64,000 nt of DNA from Luzula sylvatica (GCA_946800325.1 OX326956.1:41971052-42035051); one strand, 5' to 3'. Numbered from the stretch's first letter, positions 47,186-59,706 are shown. Numbers and translations are program-made. Notes: generated by a model not told the origin, from the sequence alone.

Positions 47186-47229
47186 TTGAGAGCCAGGGGA
47201 TTTGGGTACCGGGATCTGGTATTTAAAGG
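47149..47229 (-). promoter_or_regulatory. NPF core promoter: TATA box and CT-repeat leader
   Basis: On the minus strand CCTTTAAATA (47229-47220) is a TATA-like box. About 40 bp downstream a (CT)n run (47182-47153) ends only four bases before the ATG at 47148, so nearly the whole leader is a CT microsatellite. CT/GA repeats in plant leaders can bind GAGA-binding (BBR/BPC) factors. Confidence 0.55.
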
Positions 47230-47648
47230 CTAAGGGTACCTACGAAATTTGATTTACTTGGAAACGTCTTGGAAGGAAAGTCAATTTCATGGGATGCATA
47301 TCTTTGATATACTTGCTTCATTGCTTGTCATTAATAGGGAACTTTTACAAGATAGACCCTCAAATTCAATTCTCTTGACATTTTAGAAAGATCATCTCTT
47401 TTCAATTTTCATTTATTAGTCCCTACAAAAATGTTAAATACTTAAGATATTCGACCAAATTAAATTACCCTATCGTGAAATTACATGTCCACGTGTCATT
47501 CGATTTTTTTTTATATTAATTATCAAGTTTATGAATATATTAGCAATTTAAAAATTATGCATATGATCGTAACCTAACAAAGTAACAAGAATGTTTTGAT
47601 TGTAAAAAATGAGTTTTTTTAGAATGCTGAATATGATATAATGATTTA
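47230..47648. other. Upstream NPF flank, no other gene seen
   Basis: AT-rich DNA with no conserved frame. Confidence 0.5.
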
Positions 47649-47822
47649 ATGTTAGGCAGCTAGATTTCGCATCTAGATTTTATTTAGAAGTATACGTGAC
47701 AAATCAGAGTGGATCCACGTCAAATTTTTAAATGAAAAATACATTCTGGAAGTTCCAAATTTAATCGCCGTGTACTTCTAGGTGCAAATCTAGATAAAAA
47801 TTATAGGTGCCTATCATTGTTG
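47649..47822. mobile_element. 174-bp MITE, best copy of a dispersed family
   Basis: Flanked by ATGATTTA at 47641-47648 and 47823-47830. Arms are inverted (ctagattttatttagaagtatacg and its complement near cgtgtacttctaggtgc, each under 25 bp). Diverged relatives lie at about 5819-5996, 22640-22815 and 25918-26085. Non-coding. Confidence 0.75.
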
Positions 47823-50447
47823 ATGATTTATATGAGAAATAAATAAAGAAATAATAAGAATACACCAACGCAAAAATCAATTGATACAATTTTTAATCGA
47901 GAGGAAATATTAGAAATATATTTTATTTATTAGTTATGTGAGATTTAGTTAATTGATATTTGAAATTTGTCAATTAAAAATAGGGATAATATTGTCATTA
48001 CTGCAAAAAATTACAGTTAATAGTAATATACATAGTCATGCATTTATCACCACCCCATCATTTTTTTCTTTTTCTACGCATAACACATAAAATTTATTTT
48101 AATATTATACTAAATATAAACAACACAAAAACATAACATCAATACACAAACAAAATAATATGTTATATAACAGAAAATATACATATTATTTGGCCCTAAT
48201 AAAACTAATAAAGAGGAAATTTAAACATGTAAGTAATTTTTAAAATGAGAAATGATTTTACACTCCACTAAAAACGACCGTTCATGGTCGCTCATTGTCC
48301 ACTATTCGGTGAAATGAACTCCGGAGTAGTTCATTGTCCGATTGTCCCGTTCTATCCTCTCTTATACCTTTTTTAATATTATTTTATGTATTTTTCTATA
48401 TTATATAGATAAAAGATATGTTGCTATTTATATCGTTTTTATTATTATTAATACATTTTTTTATTATCTTATCATTTTCTATACTATGGATTAAAAATCA
48501 GTTGTTATCTATAACCTTTATATTGAATTTATTTATTATAACTTTTTCATATTTTTTTCTATTATTATATTTTTTTTCTATACTCTAAAGAGATATGTTG
48601 TTGTTTGTACATTTTCCACTGTAAAAATATATAAATATAAAGGTAAAGTGTTTAAAAACAACTACCTAAGTATTTATATCTTTTTCTATACTATGAATAA
48701 TAATATGTTGTTATTTATACCATTTTCATTGTAAAAAACTATAAATTTGAATAAGAAATGTATAAATATGAAGTTTAAAGATATAAAAACAACTACTTTA
48801 ATTTGAAGGCGAAAGATATATTGGACGCTGTCCGAAAAAAACTGTCGTCGTCTAATTTTATGTCAGCATTTTTTTAAGCATGCATTTTTGTCACGTGACG
48901 CTATATGGTTAAAATGAGCGGTTGGAAGTGCAATAAGGGTGGAGTGCATTAACAATTATTTTTTAAAATATTGTTAGAAGTTTGTCTCTTTTAAAAAAAA
49001 AATCTAATAATATGAAGGGAAATTTTGAGTCATAGACAAATATAAAACAACAATTGTAAGAATAGACACTTTACAAAGTAAATTATAGTACTAATACTTT
49101 GTATCTTTGAAAGGTCGTGACGAACTTTTTTTGATCTTTTTTGTTATACTATCCTATATTGCACCATTATTTGTATTCAAAATTTATATTATTTGAAAAA
49201 GTTAAATATTTAAATATAATTAATAGAAAATACTAAATTTCATTAAAATGTAAATAATAAATATTTTAGATATATCATTTTATAAAATTTGAAATAATTT
49301 TGTATAGGAACATTTTTAAAAATATATACGTAATTTTCTATGATTATTAAAATAACGGTGCAATTTGAAATTTTTTACAAGTCTCGACCTTTTAAAAGTT
49401 CAAAAATACTAGTTTATTTTAATAATTTTTGCTTTATATTTTTGTACGAGTGCAAATTTCCCTAATATATATCCAATCAGGTTGTTTGTTTAGGCGGTGC
49501 TTTTGGGATACGCATCCCTATTTTTTCAACAATTTTAGTCCATAAAGCTCAAGTTATTTTCATGGAAAATATATTCGGTGTATAAAGGGCAGAAAGGGTT
49601 TGAAGGGAATTTTGATAAAAAGAAAATGATTGCTTTTTTCTGGTTTAAATATTTTTTATTGCAGGGGGTTTTCATCTTATAAGATTTTTGATCCAAGATG
49701 AAGGGAAAAAGAATCTTATGTATTAATATTTATGTTGACTTTAAATATCATTTATGGAATTTAATAATGTGACCACTTAAAAATTGTACTTAACAATTCA
49801 TTTATTTCTTTGAGGTGCCAACCACCATTTGTTTTGGTGTCTTTCGTGTGAGCATAGAAATTTATTTAGCAATTGTTATTGGGCCACTTAAGAATTTTTA
49901 TTAACCTATTAACTTATCATTATATTTTCCATATAACATCATCAAAATGTGATTTGTTAAAAAAATATATGACAAGGACATGATCATGACAAATTTTGGA
50001 AGCATAGGTATTTCGGAATTAGTCAAAATATCAAATAATCAAATAATAAATGGTAACGTGTCATCGGAATAATTTTCAATTGAATGATATGCATGCATGT
50101 ATAATTAATAGAGAGCAATTCCGAGTCTCTGACTAAAGTTGTCTCTTTCTAATATTTAAGTTCCATATAATTGGCTAGCATTTGTTTTTAAATTAACTAA
50201 TTAATTTGATGATTATAAATTTATAATGTTCATAAATTTCCCTTCAATCATCTTATCTTCTCCCAGAGGCCAATGCAATTGAGTTGACTTGTTTTCATTA
50301 AATTTTTCAAAATTGTGACAATTTCAAAATAACTAACGAGGGCACTGAAGAAAATAAATATCTTTTATATATATATATTGAAAGTAAGGTATAAGATTAT
50401 AAGATGTTTATTACAAAAATATCTTTTTTATATATATATATATATAA
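47823..50447. other. Intergenic; candidate foldback element at about 48250-48957
   Basis: 48250-48957 has loosely inverted ends (tttacactccac and gtggagtgcatta) flanked by similar TTTTTAAAAT sequence, suggesting a decayed Mutator-like element, low confidence. The rest is AT-rich with no gene seen. Confidence 0.4.
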
Positions 50448-50641
50448 GGGAAACTAACATACTTAGTACTAAAATTTTGGTACTTAATATTTTTTCATCA
50501 TTAGATTTGCATTGAGATTTGTGTTTTCTCACGATAATCACGAAAGTTTATGAATATCATGAAATGCACAAATCTCAATGCAAATTCAATAATAAAAAAA
50601 TATTAAGTATCAAATTTTTGGTACTTAATTAAGTAGGTTAA

Positions 50642-50643
<2 letters not shown>
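50448..50643. mobile_element. MITE inserted in a TA repeat
   Basis: About 196 bp whose arms (ctaacatacttagtac...ggtacttaa and complement) are inverted around a centre near 50545. It sits between two TA-dinucleotide runs, so the target was TA, as for Tc1/Mariner-type MITEs. A partial second copy starts at about 50672 beyond the second TA run. Confidence 0.75.
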
Positions 50644-50675
<32 letters not shown>

Positions 50676-52005
50676 GGAGGCTAACAGACTTAATTTAGTA
50701 CTTAATGTTTTTTAACAATTGGATTTGTATTGAATTTTTTTTTTTTACGATGATTATGAAATTTTGTGCACATAATTAAATACAGATTTTTTTATTTGTT
50801 GAGAAAAACTGGTGTAAAAAAAGATGGACTTGTACCTGTCAAAAAGATGGTGGTACCGAATTTGACTTCAAATTTATTTGCTGGCGCAAAGTATAATATA
50901 AATTTGGAGAACTTTTATTATCATTTTGGATAAACCGTGTTTTTACTTTTTAGGTCATGCAAGCAAGTGTTTGCTCATGTTATTATCTGTGAAAACCTAA
51001 CTTAAAGAAAAATAATACCTAACTTTAAAAAACCAACATGCTGTTTTTATACAAAACGATCATACATTGTTTTTGAGAAAAGTTGAAGGTTTTTTTTAAG
51101 AATTTCCAAAAGTTTTACACTTGTTCTTAAAATTGTCATAGAAGTTAGGGTGTTTTGGAAGATTTTTCCAAATTTAAGATCACAAATACTATTGAGTACA
51201 GAACATAACTAAGAAAATTTGTAAATATCACATTTATCATTCATGATGCAAATTTAAGTGACCAGCTCATAATGAGGTGTAATGATATGATACGAAGATC
51301 AAGATAAAATACTAAAAATTGCTTTCTTACAAAATCTATTAATTTAAGTTTGGTGCATATTAAATGTATAATATTTGTATTATTAATTAATACCCTAATC
51401 TCATAAGCATGTGTATTTAATTACATAGATATAAATAATCTGTATTATTAATTTGGGATCGACTAATGCACTCAGTGAGTTTTCATCCGTCGATATAAAC
51501 ACCCCACCCCACAGTTTTTTTTTCTTCCCAATTTTGCCGTATTTGTCCAAATTTTGACTACAATTTTGCACTCCAAATGCACAAAGCAAAAAATTATAAA
51601 TTGTTATGAAAAATATATAAATGTGGTCTACTCGTGTAAATAAAAGTTTATTTTAAAATGTGTATCATACATACATAAAAGATATATCATACATATAAAA
51701 ATATATAACATGTGTATTGCATTTAAAAAATATATCATACAAATAAAATGTATATGATACATCTAAAAAGATATAACAAACAAATATATATCATAGATAT
51801 AAAATAAATAACATGTAGTGTATTTAAAAAAAAATTATATCCATATATGTAAAAGGTACAAGAGACATCAAAAAAAGTTAACAAATAAAAATGTATCATA
51901 TATCTAAACAATGTATAAAATATGAATGAGAGATGGTGTGAATTTTGAAATGTGATGGAGTGCACAAAATTCAATGAAAATGAAAAAAAAAATGTCACGT
52001 GTCAT
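50644..52005. other. Intergenic DNA; AT-rich degenerate repeat at 51650-51920
   Basis: A (TA)n run at 50646-50671, a partial MITE copy to about 50790, plain AT-rich DNA, and the tatcatacata-type repeat shared with 28065-28420. No gene supported. Confidence 0.5.
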
Positions 52006-52149
52006 CTGTGTTGCACGGATACGTCGATACGGCGATACGGCAACGCGTATCGGATACGACGATACGACGATTTAATATATGATTTATGATTCGATACGGA
52101 TACGACGATACGGGTAAATTCGGTTTTTTGAAGTATTCGCGCATCATAG
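52006..52149. mobile_element. hAT-like element, CTATGTTGC family, copy 4 (short)
   Basis: 144 bp, ends CTGTGTTGCACGGATAC and, inverted, CTATGATGCGCGAATAC, flanks CGTGTCAT and CGTGTCAC (7/8). It keeps only the CGATACGG-rich ends, so it is the most deleted member. Confidence 0.8.
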
Positions 52150-52925
52150 CGTGTCACTCTTCTATTAATCGTGCACTGCACAATTTTTTCACATAATAAA
52201 AATTATTTTCATACAAAATCTATTATTTTAAGTTTGGTGCACATAAAATGCAGCTATTTCTATGAGAGGGCATATATGGTGCCACTAGATTTCAACCAAA
52301 CATCCTCATATTAGATTAACTCAATTAATTAACATGTTAATTAATACTCATTTGGATTAATATTCGTAGAATTAACATTTATTTAAATTGACAATTTTTA
52401 ATTAATATTTAAATATTCCTTGCTAATTACTATGTTAATTAAGTGGGTTAATTAGGAAAGTGTGATGTCATCGAGGCTATTTTGTTGTAATCTGATGTCA
52501 AAGTATAATTTTCCTTTCTATAATTAATCAATACACTAATCTCACAAGCAAGTGTATTAAATTACATAGCTATAAATGATCTGTATAATTAATTTGAGTG
52601 CACGTTAATAGTCGGTTACCTCGAGCATAAACTAATGTTACTTGATTAATTGTAACTAAGCTACCTTTTTATGTTCTTTTTATACATGATTAATTGGAAT
52701 AACCAGAAGATAGACAAAATATCTTTAATTTTAGTTGACTTAGGATATAATTAAATTAACACGGATTATATATTTTTCAGGTGGTTCTCAGGCAGTCACG
52801 GTTCTGAATTTGTAAGTAACCAAAGTCAGTTTGTCAAGTGAATCTATACTAATTATCTCAAGTATTAGAACAAATTAAACATGATTTGGAGGGGAGATAA
52901 AAATAGTATATTAGACATGGATTGT
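52150..52925. other. Intergenic, no gene seen
   Basis: AT-rich; no conserved frame or structural RNA visible. Confidence 0.55.
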
Positions 52926-53650
52926 TTTAGGGTTTGTTTGGATGGTGGGAAGGTAGATGGGAAAATGATTTTTATGGGAACGTTGATAGGCGCAAATTAT
53001 ATTTTCATGTCTGAACTTACATGGAATCTTACGTCACGGAAATGTTATATTTTTATTACGTGACGCATTTTAAGGAATCCTGGAAAAGTGATTCTCACAA
53101 AAAAATGATGATAATGTAATATTTTCATGTTATTTATGAAAATACCTTCTATTTATTTATTGTTTAATTTTAGGGTTTAGATAATTGTAGTTATAATTAA
53201 AATACTTATTATATTTATCTCAAGAAAAAGTAATATATCAATTAGGTATAATATAATTATAATTATTTTAAGAAAAATAATATATTTGGGCATGATATTC
53301 TCCTTCTACGTGTATTTTTTACATATATTATTAAATTATAATTTTATTAAATTTAAATATTATTTCATAAAATTAAGTATAAATGATTGTAGATAATAAT
53401 TTATAATAATATTGAATTATACATTAAAAATATATCAAAAATATTACATGAGAGGAATATATAATATATATAATTGATTTCATATATCATAGGGTATAAT
53501 GGTCATTTAATAAATGAATAAATCAAAGAATATTGACTTTCCTAGTTAGTAATGTAAATTTTTAACCCAAACAACAACATTCCCGTGACATGGTAATTTG
53601 ATTCTCAGAAATTACATTCCAAAGAATGTGATTGCCATGATAATCTCAAA
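52926..53650. mobile_element. Possible PIF/Harbinger-type relic
   Basis: It starts TAGGGTTTGTTTGGATGG, typical of Tourist-like ends, and near 53570-53640 carries aacccaaacaacaacattcc and gattgccatg-type sequence. The right terminus and target duplication are not clear. Confidence 0.35.
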
Positions 53651-53732
53651 TTACCGCGATCCAAAAATATTCTTACCGTTTCATATCCTAATCAATTGAA
53701 TTTGTAATCTGAAACGAGACAACAACACTGGG

Positions 53733-53775
<43 letters not shown>

Positions 53776-53779
53776 ATCT

Positions 53780-54545
53780 CATGATATCAACCCAATTTCA
53801 AATTTTAAAAATAATATTTTAACAAATCAGTAATTACTATTTACATAAATGAAAATGAATATTTGTGCTTTTTGTTTAAATAGCTTTAATACTAAAATTT
53901 CAAAACCAAAAATGAAAACAATATTTTTCCTATTAAAATATAAATAATTTCTTGCACAGTTAAACTTATAAACATATATATAATAGTATGCTATTTTTAA
54001 GTTGTAAATTTAAATAAGTTTAATTATATTTTACTTCATTAATTTTTTTATATTTTTTTATTTATTATTTCACTATTAGATGTGATATTATGTATAATTT
54101 TCATTGTTTTTTATCAATATTTTTTATTCATACTATATAATTAATTATTTGCATTGAATATATATGTTGTATGTTCAATGTTTGTATATTTTGTATTGCA
54201 TGAATTATTATGAACAACAATAATATAATTTTTGTCGTTAAGTTATTTCGTAAATTTTCGATATAATTCATATATTATTATATTGTTGTTCTAACATATG
54301 CATCACTATTCGATTAAAAAAAAAATCTATTTTCTACTAAAACATAATATAACATATTATAATTGTAAAATTTATTCATGATTATATATATAAACGAATT
54401 ATAATAATATGATGAGATCGATATAATGTGAAATAATTTTATATTAATATAATATTGTTATTATCGTCAATTCGTCATACAAAATTAGTATTTCGTATTA
54501 AAAAAAAAAACATAATTACATGCTTGTCGCTTATCACGGGTATTA
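53780..54545 (+). mobile_element. Decayed Helitron related to 15848-17492
   Basis: 54200-54320 matches 17215-17325, and the end (catgcttgtcgcttatcacggg, then tattattctta) is a mutated form of the hairpin and CTAG terminus of that family. A (TA)n run at 53741-53771 precedes it. Confidence 0.55.
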
Positions 54546-55419
54546 TTCTTATTCAATTAATTCTCAACTGAGCTTCAAGTATGCACAAATTTTCTCAATT
54601 TATTCTTCAATATTGAGTTAATTTCTCAATCAATCCTTGAAATATGGTACCAATTCTCACATTGCAAGCAAAAAAATCAACGTCGTGACAAGTTCTAAAT
54701 TCTCGAGAAGTCCCTCAATCTTTCGAAAAGTCCCTCAATCTTTTTTTTGTAATGCAAGCAGAAAAAAGAATGCCATGCATTCCAAATTCTCGAGAAGAAA
54801 AATCAATGTCGTGACAAGTTCTATACGACTAAATAGACACAAATCATTTATAAAATAAAATAATTATCAAGATGGTTACTTTTACCTAATAAACTTCTAT
54901 CCTTTTTTTTAAAATTTTTTTATATCACAGAAATTATACCGTGTGCAACTGCAAACTACGGCTATCATGCCAAACTTTTAGGTTACGAATTTTTATTTTT
55001 TTGATTTCAAGCCCGTAAGCAATTTTTCGATAATTCGATTCAAAAGAGTTATACATCAACATTAAAAGATATTGAATCTCAATTACAAACATAAACTCCG
55101 TTACTTTTAGGTTCGAATTATTATTTGCTTAAATTATAGTTTGCAACTAAACTTGGGCTTTTGGGCCTCCAATTGAATAGATTAAATGCATCTCATTATT
55201 TATAATATTTAAATAATTAGGGCTGTTCTAGAAAAATTCCCTTGTCTACGTGGCCAGTTCCATATCCATCCGTACAGAGTCGCTTCTTCTCTTCTTCGCT
55301 CCTACGTGTGAGCTCCATGGCCACGGACGGACACTCTAATTTCTCCTCTAAATAAATTATCTTCTCTCTCAAATTGGGTTCTTGGAAAACAACCCAGAAA
55401 AACTTGAATTCCAGACAAA
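54546..55419 (+). promoter_or_regulatory. Upstream region of the DUF1475 gene
   Basis: 54640-54830 holds imperfectly repeated attctcgagaag and cgtgacaagttcta units. Closer to the gene are TTGGGCCT (site II-like, about 55157), CTACGTGGCC (ACGT core, about 55246), a TAAATAAAT TATA-like box (about 55348) and a CT-rich leader. The exact transcription start is unknown. Confidence 0.45.
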
Positions 55420-57123
55420 ATGGGGGTTTTCGGATCTTTGGTTTACTATAGGGTTTTGTTCGCAGTTTTGGGTTGCTTCATGATCGCTACTTTGGCTTAT
55501 ACCATCGTCACCGATGGATCTCCGTTTCGTCGCGAGCTATTTACTCCGTATGCTTTGTTTCTCTCCTTTTTATTCTTTGGTTCTACATTTTGTTCTGGAA
55601 TTTTGCGTTTATGTACTGAGATAACTTATTTGGATGAAATTCACATTTAATTGTGCCTTATTATGTAAATGTAATGCACCAATTTGTATATGATTTGAAA
55701 CTTTGCAGGTGGATGATTGCTACTCTAGTCGATTTTTACTTCAACGTGACAGCTTTGTCGGTAATGATATTGAATTTGTTTTTTTTTTTTCAATTTATTT
55801 ACATCTATTTTTTAATTATCGATGCAAGTTTACTTTGATTTTGTTTAATTTGGTTTTGTAAATCCGATTCACTAGGTCTGGGTTTTCTACAAAGAATCAA
55901 GCTTGATTAGTTCAATTATTTGGATAATTCTGTTAATATGCCTCGGCAGGTATTGCAAATTTGTACTCTATATAATATTTGTTAAATTACATAAATAATA
56001 AAATTAATAATATTTTGCAGTGCTGCAACTTGTGCATATATTGTGAAAAAGCTTTTCGAGATCTCTAATCTAGATCCGTCTCAAGACCCTATTGATCTTC
56101 TTTTACTCAGGTATGTATATAATCTATTTTTATATAATTTTTTCGGTAAATTAATTTATCATTTTGTTGCTATATTAGTACTGATTTAATGTAATAAATG
56201 CAGGAATGATCAAGTAGTTAAGATTAAGTGTTCTTTTGCGAAATATGGAAAAGTATTTTTCACGATTATGGGGTGCATTATGGTTGCGTTGATTACTTAT
56301 ACTTGTGTAACTGATGGATTTCCTTTCAGAAAGGAATTATTAACGCCGTAAGTAAAATTTACTATTTTTGGGCCCAATTAAAACTGAAATTATTAATTGA
56401 AGGCCCAATTTCATGCTTGCTCCTACGAAACCTCAAAAATTTCGTGTATACCCTTCTGAAATGTGAAATATCACGAGTTTCGTGTATACCTCAAAAAACT
56501 TGCTCCTACACAAAAAATGAGAAAGAGGAGTCTTCTAAAACAAATAAGGGAAAGAAGGGTATACGTGATATTTTGTGTTTTGTATCCGTGATATTTTGTG
56601 TTTTGTAGGGGTATACGGGATATTTTAAGAATTTGCAAGGGTAAAAATGAAACTAGATTTATTTTTGTTAAATTTGTACAATAGGTGGATGGCTGCGACT
56701 TTGATTGACTTCTACATTAACGTTTTCGCTATTTCGGTAACAACAATTGATATTTGATAAAATTTGACGCAATTTAATCGTTTTTTGTGCTTAAAATTAG
56801 ACACATTTTGAAAATTTCTTTCGATTTACAGGTTTGGATTGTGCATAAGGAGTCTACATGGATAAGTGCTTGCATTTGGATAATCTTTTTGATTTGCTTC
56901 GGAAGGTAAAATAATATTTCACTTGGATAATTTGTATGAAAATTTGCAAAAAAACACCTCTATTTTTAAGAAAAAATCACTTACCTTTTTTTGTTTGTTT
57001 TGTAGCATTACTACTTGCACGTACATTGTTGTACAATTGTCTCGTTTGTCAAGCCGAGATCCAATTTATCACGTGCTCTTAAATTCTCCGAGAAATATTG
57101 AAACCGGTCCGTCCACCAAGTAA
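55420..57123 (+). CDS. DUF1475 plant membrane protein, eight exons from a duplicated module
   Basis: Unknown function; family DUF1475 (plant proteins of about 250 residues) recognised from TDGSPFR(R/K)EL, W(M)xATLxDFY and VW..(Y/H)KES motifs. Exons: 55420-55547, 55709-55760, 55876-55949, 56021-56110, 56204-56347, 56685-56736, 56832-56905, 57006-57123; all GT-AG and in phase, giving 243 residues. Exons 1-4 and 5-8 code for two homologous halves: exons 2 and 6 are both 52 nt, 3 and 7 both 74 nt, and the phases are the same. Each half has about three hydrophobic segments, so the protein is probably a multi-pass membrane protein. The start ATG lies in ACAAAATGG, a good context. The tail after the second half is polar (ETGPSTK). 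Confidence 0.92.
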
Positions 57124-57782
57124 AGATTTATTCAAGCATGTAAAATGTGACAAATTGGGAGATATTGGGGAAAATAGTAAATATTTGATATGCTAAATGT
57201 TTTTCTTTCCTTTGTAGGTATTATTGATATTATTGTAAGTTCAAGCATGTATGAGCAATATGCCACATAGATATTATATTCTTTTGCAATTATTTTAGGA
57301 TATATAATTCTCATACATAGAAAACATTATTATACTAAAGTTTGCACTCAAGTGTTATCTTAGAATAACAATAGGATGCGTGGTTAGCTTTAACCTCTCA
57401 CATTCTCTTTAATTGTTCAAGATACTTATACAATGATTAAATTGATCGATTTGAGACGAACTCGATGTAAATATCTTCTACTATCGATCGAGACGAACTC
57501 ACGTAAATATCTTCTACTTTTGATCACATATGCCTAAGAGAAATATATAATGCTTATTCAAGATATTCGAACAATAATATGAGGTTTTGACAAATTTACA
57601 CATTCGTATTCTCTTTCTTTATCTAATCGTGTAATCGATAATTTACACACCAACACACCACGCAATCATATCCGCACCCAATTAAATTTCCAAATTTAAT
57701 AGCTCCTCCAGTTAATTACTTTCCAATTTGGTTTGTGCGAGTCATATTTTTGCGGGGTACGTATACTTCTTCACATTTTTTA
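57124..57782. other. 3' flank of the DUF1475 gene, no other gene seen
   Basis: AT-rich. A repeated gacgaactc..tgtaaatatcttctac unit occurs at about 57459 and 57493. Confidence 0.5.
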
Positions 57783-58501
57783 GGGGGATTTACATATTTA
57801 CTCTTTCTTAAATTTGAAATTACATATTTACCCTTCTTAAAATTAAAATATCATATTTACCCTTTCATAAATCTAAAATATCATATTTATCCAAAAATTA
57901 AAAACCATCTAATTTCTCCGTTAAAATTAACGGTGAACTATTTTATCCTTTACATATTTACCCTTCTAAAAACCCAAAATATCATATTTACCTTTTTAAA
58001 AATAAAAATATCAAAGTTACCCAAATAATATAACAATGCAATCTCATAGATAACAATATAAACACAAAAAATACATCAATAAAATTCCCAAAAGATAATC
58101 ATTCTACTAATCTCAAATGACAAAAAAAAAATGTAAAAAAAATATATTTATTGCAAAAATAGTCTAACTAAAAATATTATTGAATTGAAGGGTGTGATTT
58201 CTTCTTGTCGAGTGAGTAAGGGTACGTACGTTATTTTTATTGTTGAGAGGATAAATATGATATTTTTATTTTTAAAGAGGTAAATACGATATTTTGAATT
58301 TTTAGAAGGATAAATATGCAAAGGGTAAGATAGTAATTTTAAATGTTAACCATTAAGTTTAACGGAGAAATTAGATGGTTTTTAATTTTTGGGCAAATAT
58401 GATATTTTAGATTTATGAAAGGATAAATATGATATTTTAATTTCAAGAGGGGTAAATATGTAATTTTAAATTTAACAAAGGATAAATATGTAGATCCTCT
58501 T
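57783..58501. mobile_element. Long-inverted-repeat (foldback) element
   Basis: The left arm (about 57783-57935) and right arm (about 58340-58501) are close inverted copies over about 150 bp, built of tacatatttacccttct-like units and ending near ccgttaaaattaacgg. Arms flank a 400-bp centre with internal similar units. A transcript would form a long hairpin. No protein. T-runs at both edges hide any target duplication. Confidence 0.8.
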
Positions 58502-59218
58502 TTTTTTTTTTATTTCTTTTTACGCTAAGTTAGATTATTAAATCGATTGACAATTCAGCAAGAATTCAGTCTTGGTTATTTTTTGGATAAATTAAATGGG
58601 AGTTAAAATTTGGGATTAACATATTTTTGAAATCAAAAGATTAAAGAAGAGAGATTTAATCAATGATTTCCACGGCACGTTAATTATCAACTAAATCTCG
58701 TAATAAATAAAACTGAATAACGTTCTAGTTAACATTAATTTCATAACTTCTTATGTTCTGGTATGTGTTATGTGCTTATTATATATTTTCATATGTATAT
58801 CACCCTGTTTTCAAATATATTAAATGTTTATTATGAATATTTGAATTCCAAATATATATTATTATATGCACATTTGCACATTCTTTACTTGTTTATTATA
58901 CTTTTACCATTAGGGCTCAGGTGAATTACAATGATATGTAATCGACAATAGTACGGCAATATAAATATATAATGGAAAATGACATGCCCCCCACCTCTCC
59001 TCCTCACATTTTTGATGACCTGTATATGATTTAACACCTTCAAAATCAACACTTTAATTCATGGTTTAACATCTTAATTGTATATTCAATCATAAATTAA
59101 GATAATTAAACCATAAATTAAGATGTTAAATAATGTTTTTTTGTGTTAGTTTTGAACGCGTTAAATCATATTCACGTCATCAAGAATTTGGGGGGAGAGT
59201 AGGGGTGTACATCACTAC
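58502..59218. other. Intergenic, no gene seen
   Basis: AT-rich DNA with no conserved frame; a C/T-rich patch at about 58985-59005. Confidence 0.55.
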
Positions 59219-59503
59219 CAGTGGCGGATCTTAGGGGGGGGGGGGGGGGGGGGGGAGCGGGAGGCCCGGCCCCCCATATGAAATTATGAACCGATGTATT
59301 AGCGAAAAAATAAGATGATTTTGTTTTTTTGGAAAGTGATAAATATGATAAATTTGTAAGTATTTCACAAAGATTAGTGTAGTCTAATGGTAAAATTGTT
59401 GTTTGGGAGATGTGAGATCTTGAGTTCAAGACCCATAAGCCACATATTTTGATCTTTTTTTTTATTTCGGCTCCCCTATATATGGATGCTGAATTGGCAC
59501 CTG
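59219..59503. mobile_element. hAT-like element with tRNA-like boxes, upstream of the F-box gene
   Basis: 285 bp with a perfect 8-bp duplication ATCACTAC at 59211-59218 and 59504-59511; ends CAGTGGCGGATC and, inverted, CAGGTGCCAATTC. It contains a G homopolymer of about 20 (59235-59256) and, at about 59375-59435, TAGTCTAATGG and GAGTTCAAGACC, close to Pol III A and B boxes at tRNA-like spacing. Its right edge lies next to the TATA-like sequence of the F-box gene. Confidence 0.85.
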
Positions 59504-59511
59504 ATCACTAC

Positions 59512-59706
59512 TCATATATAATAATGCTGTGTACATCTTACTTCTACGGCACCACAATAAAATTAGTTAGTTAATGCTTCCACTTCATTCCCTCAAAACA
59601 GAAATAAAAAATTGCATCTCTTTCCCTCTATTTCTAGCTTTTGTCTTCTCTCCCTCTTTCTAGTATTTTATCACTTGCCCATATATTCTTTCTCTCTCTA
59701 TCTTTC
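59512..59706 (+). promoter_or_regulatory. F-box gene promoter and leader
   Basis: CATATATAATAATG at 59513-59526 is a TATA-like box starting right after the hAT target duplication. A CT-rich leader (about 59615-59705) runs to the ATG. The frame continues upstream to 59641 but without an ATG, so that extension is leader. Confidence 0.5.

Noticed and set aside
59641..59706. 22-residue hydrophobic N-terminal extension of the F-box frame
   Set aside because: It begins with TTG and has no ATG before 59707; the sequence is a CT-rich leader.
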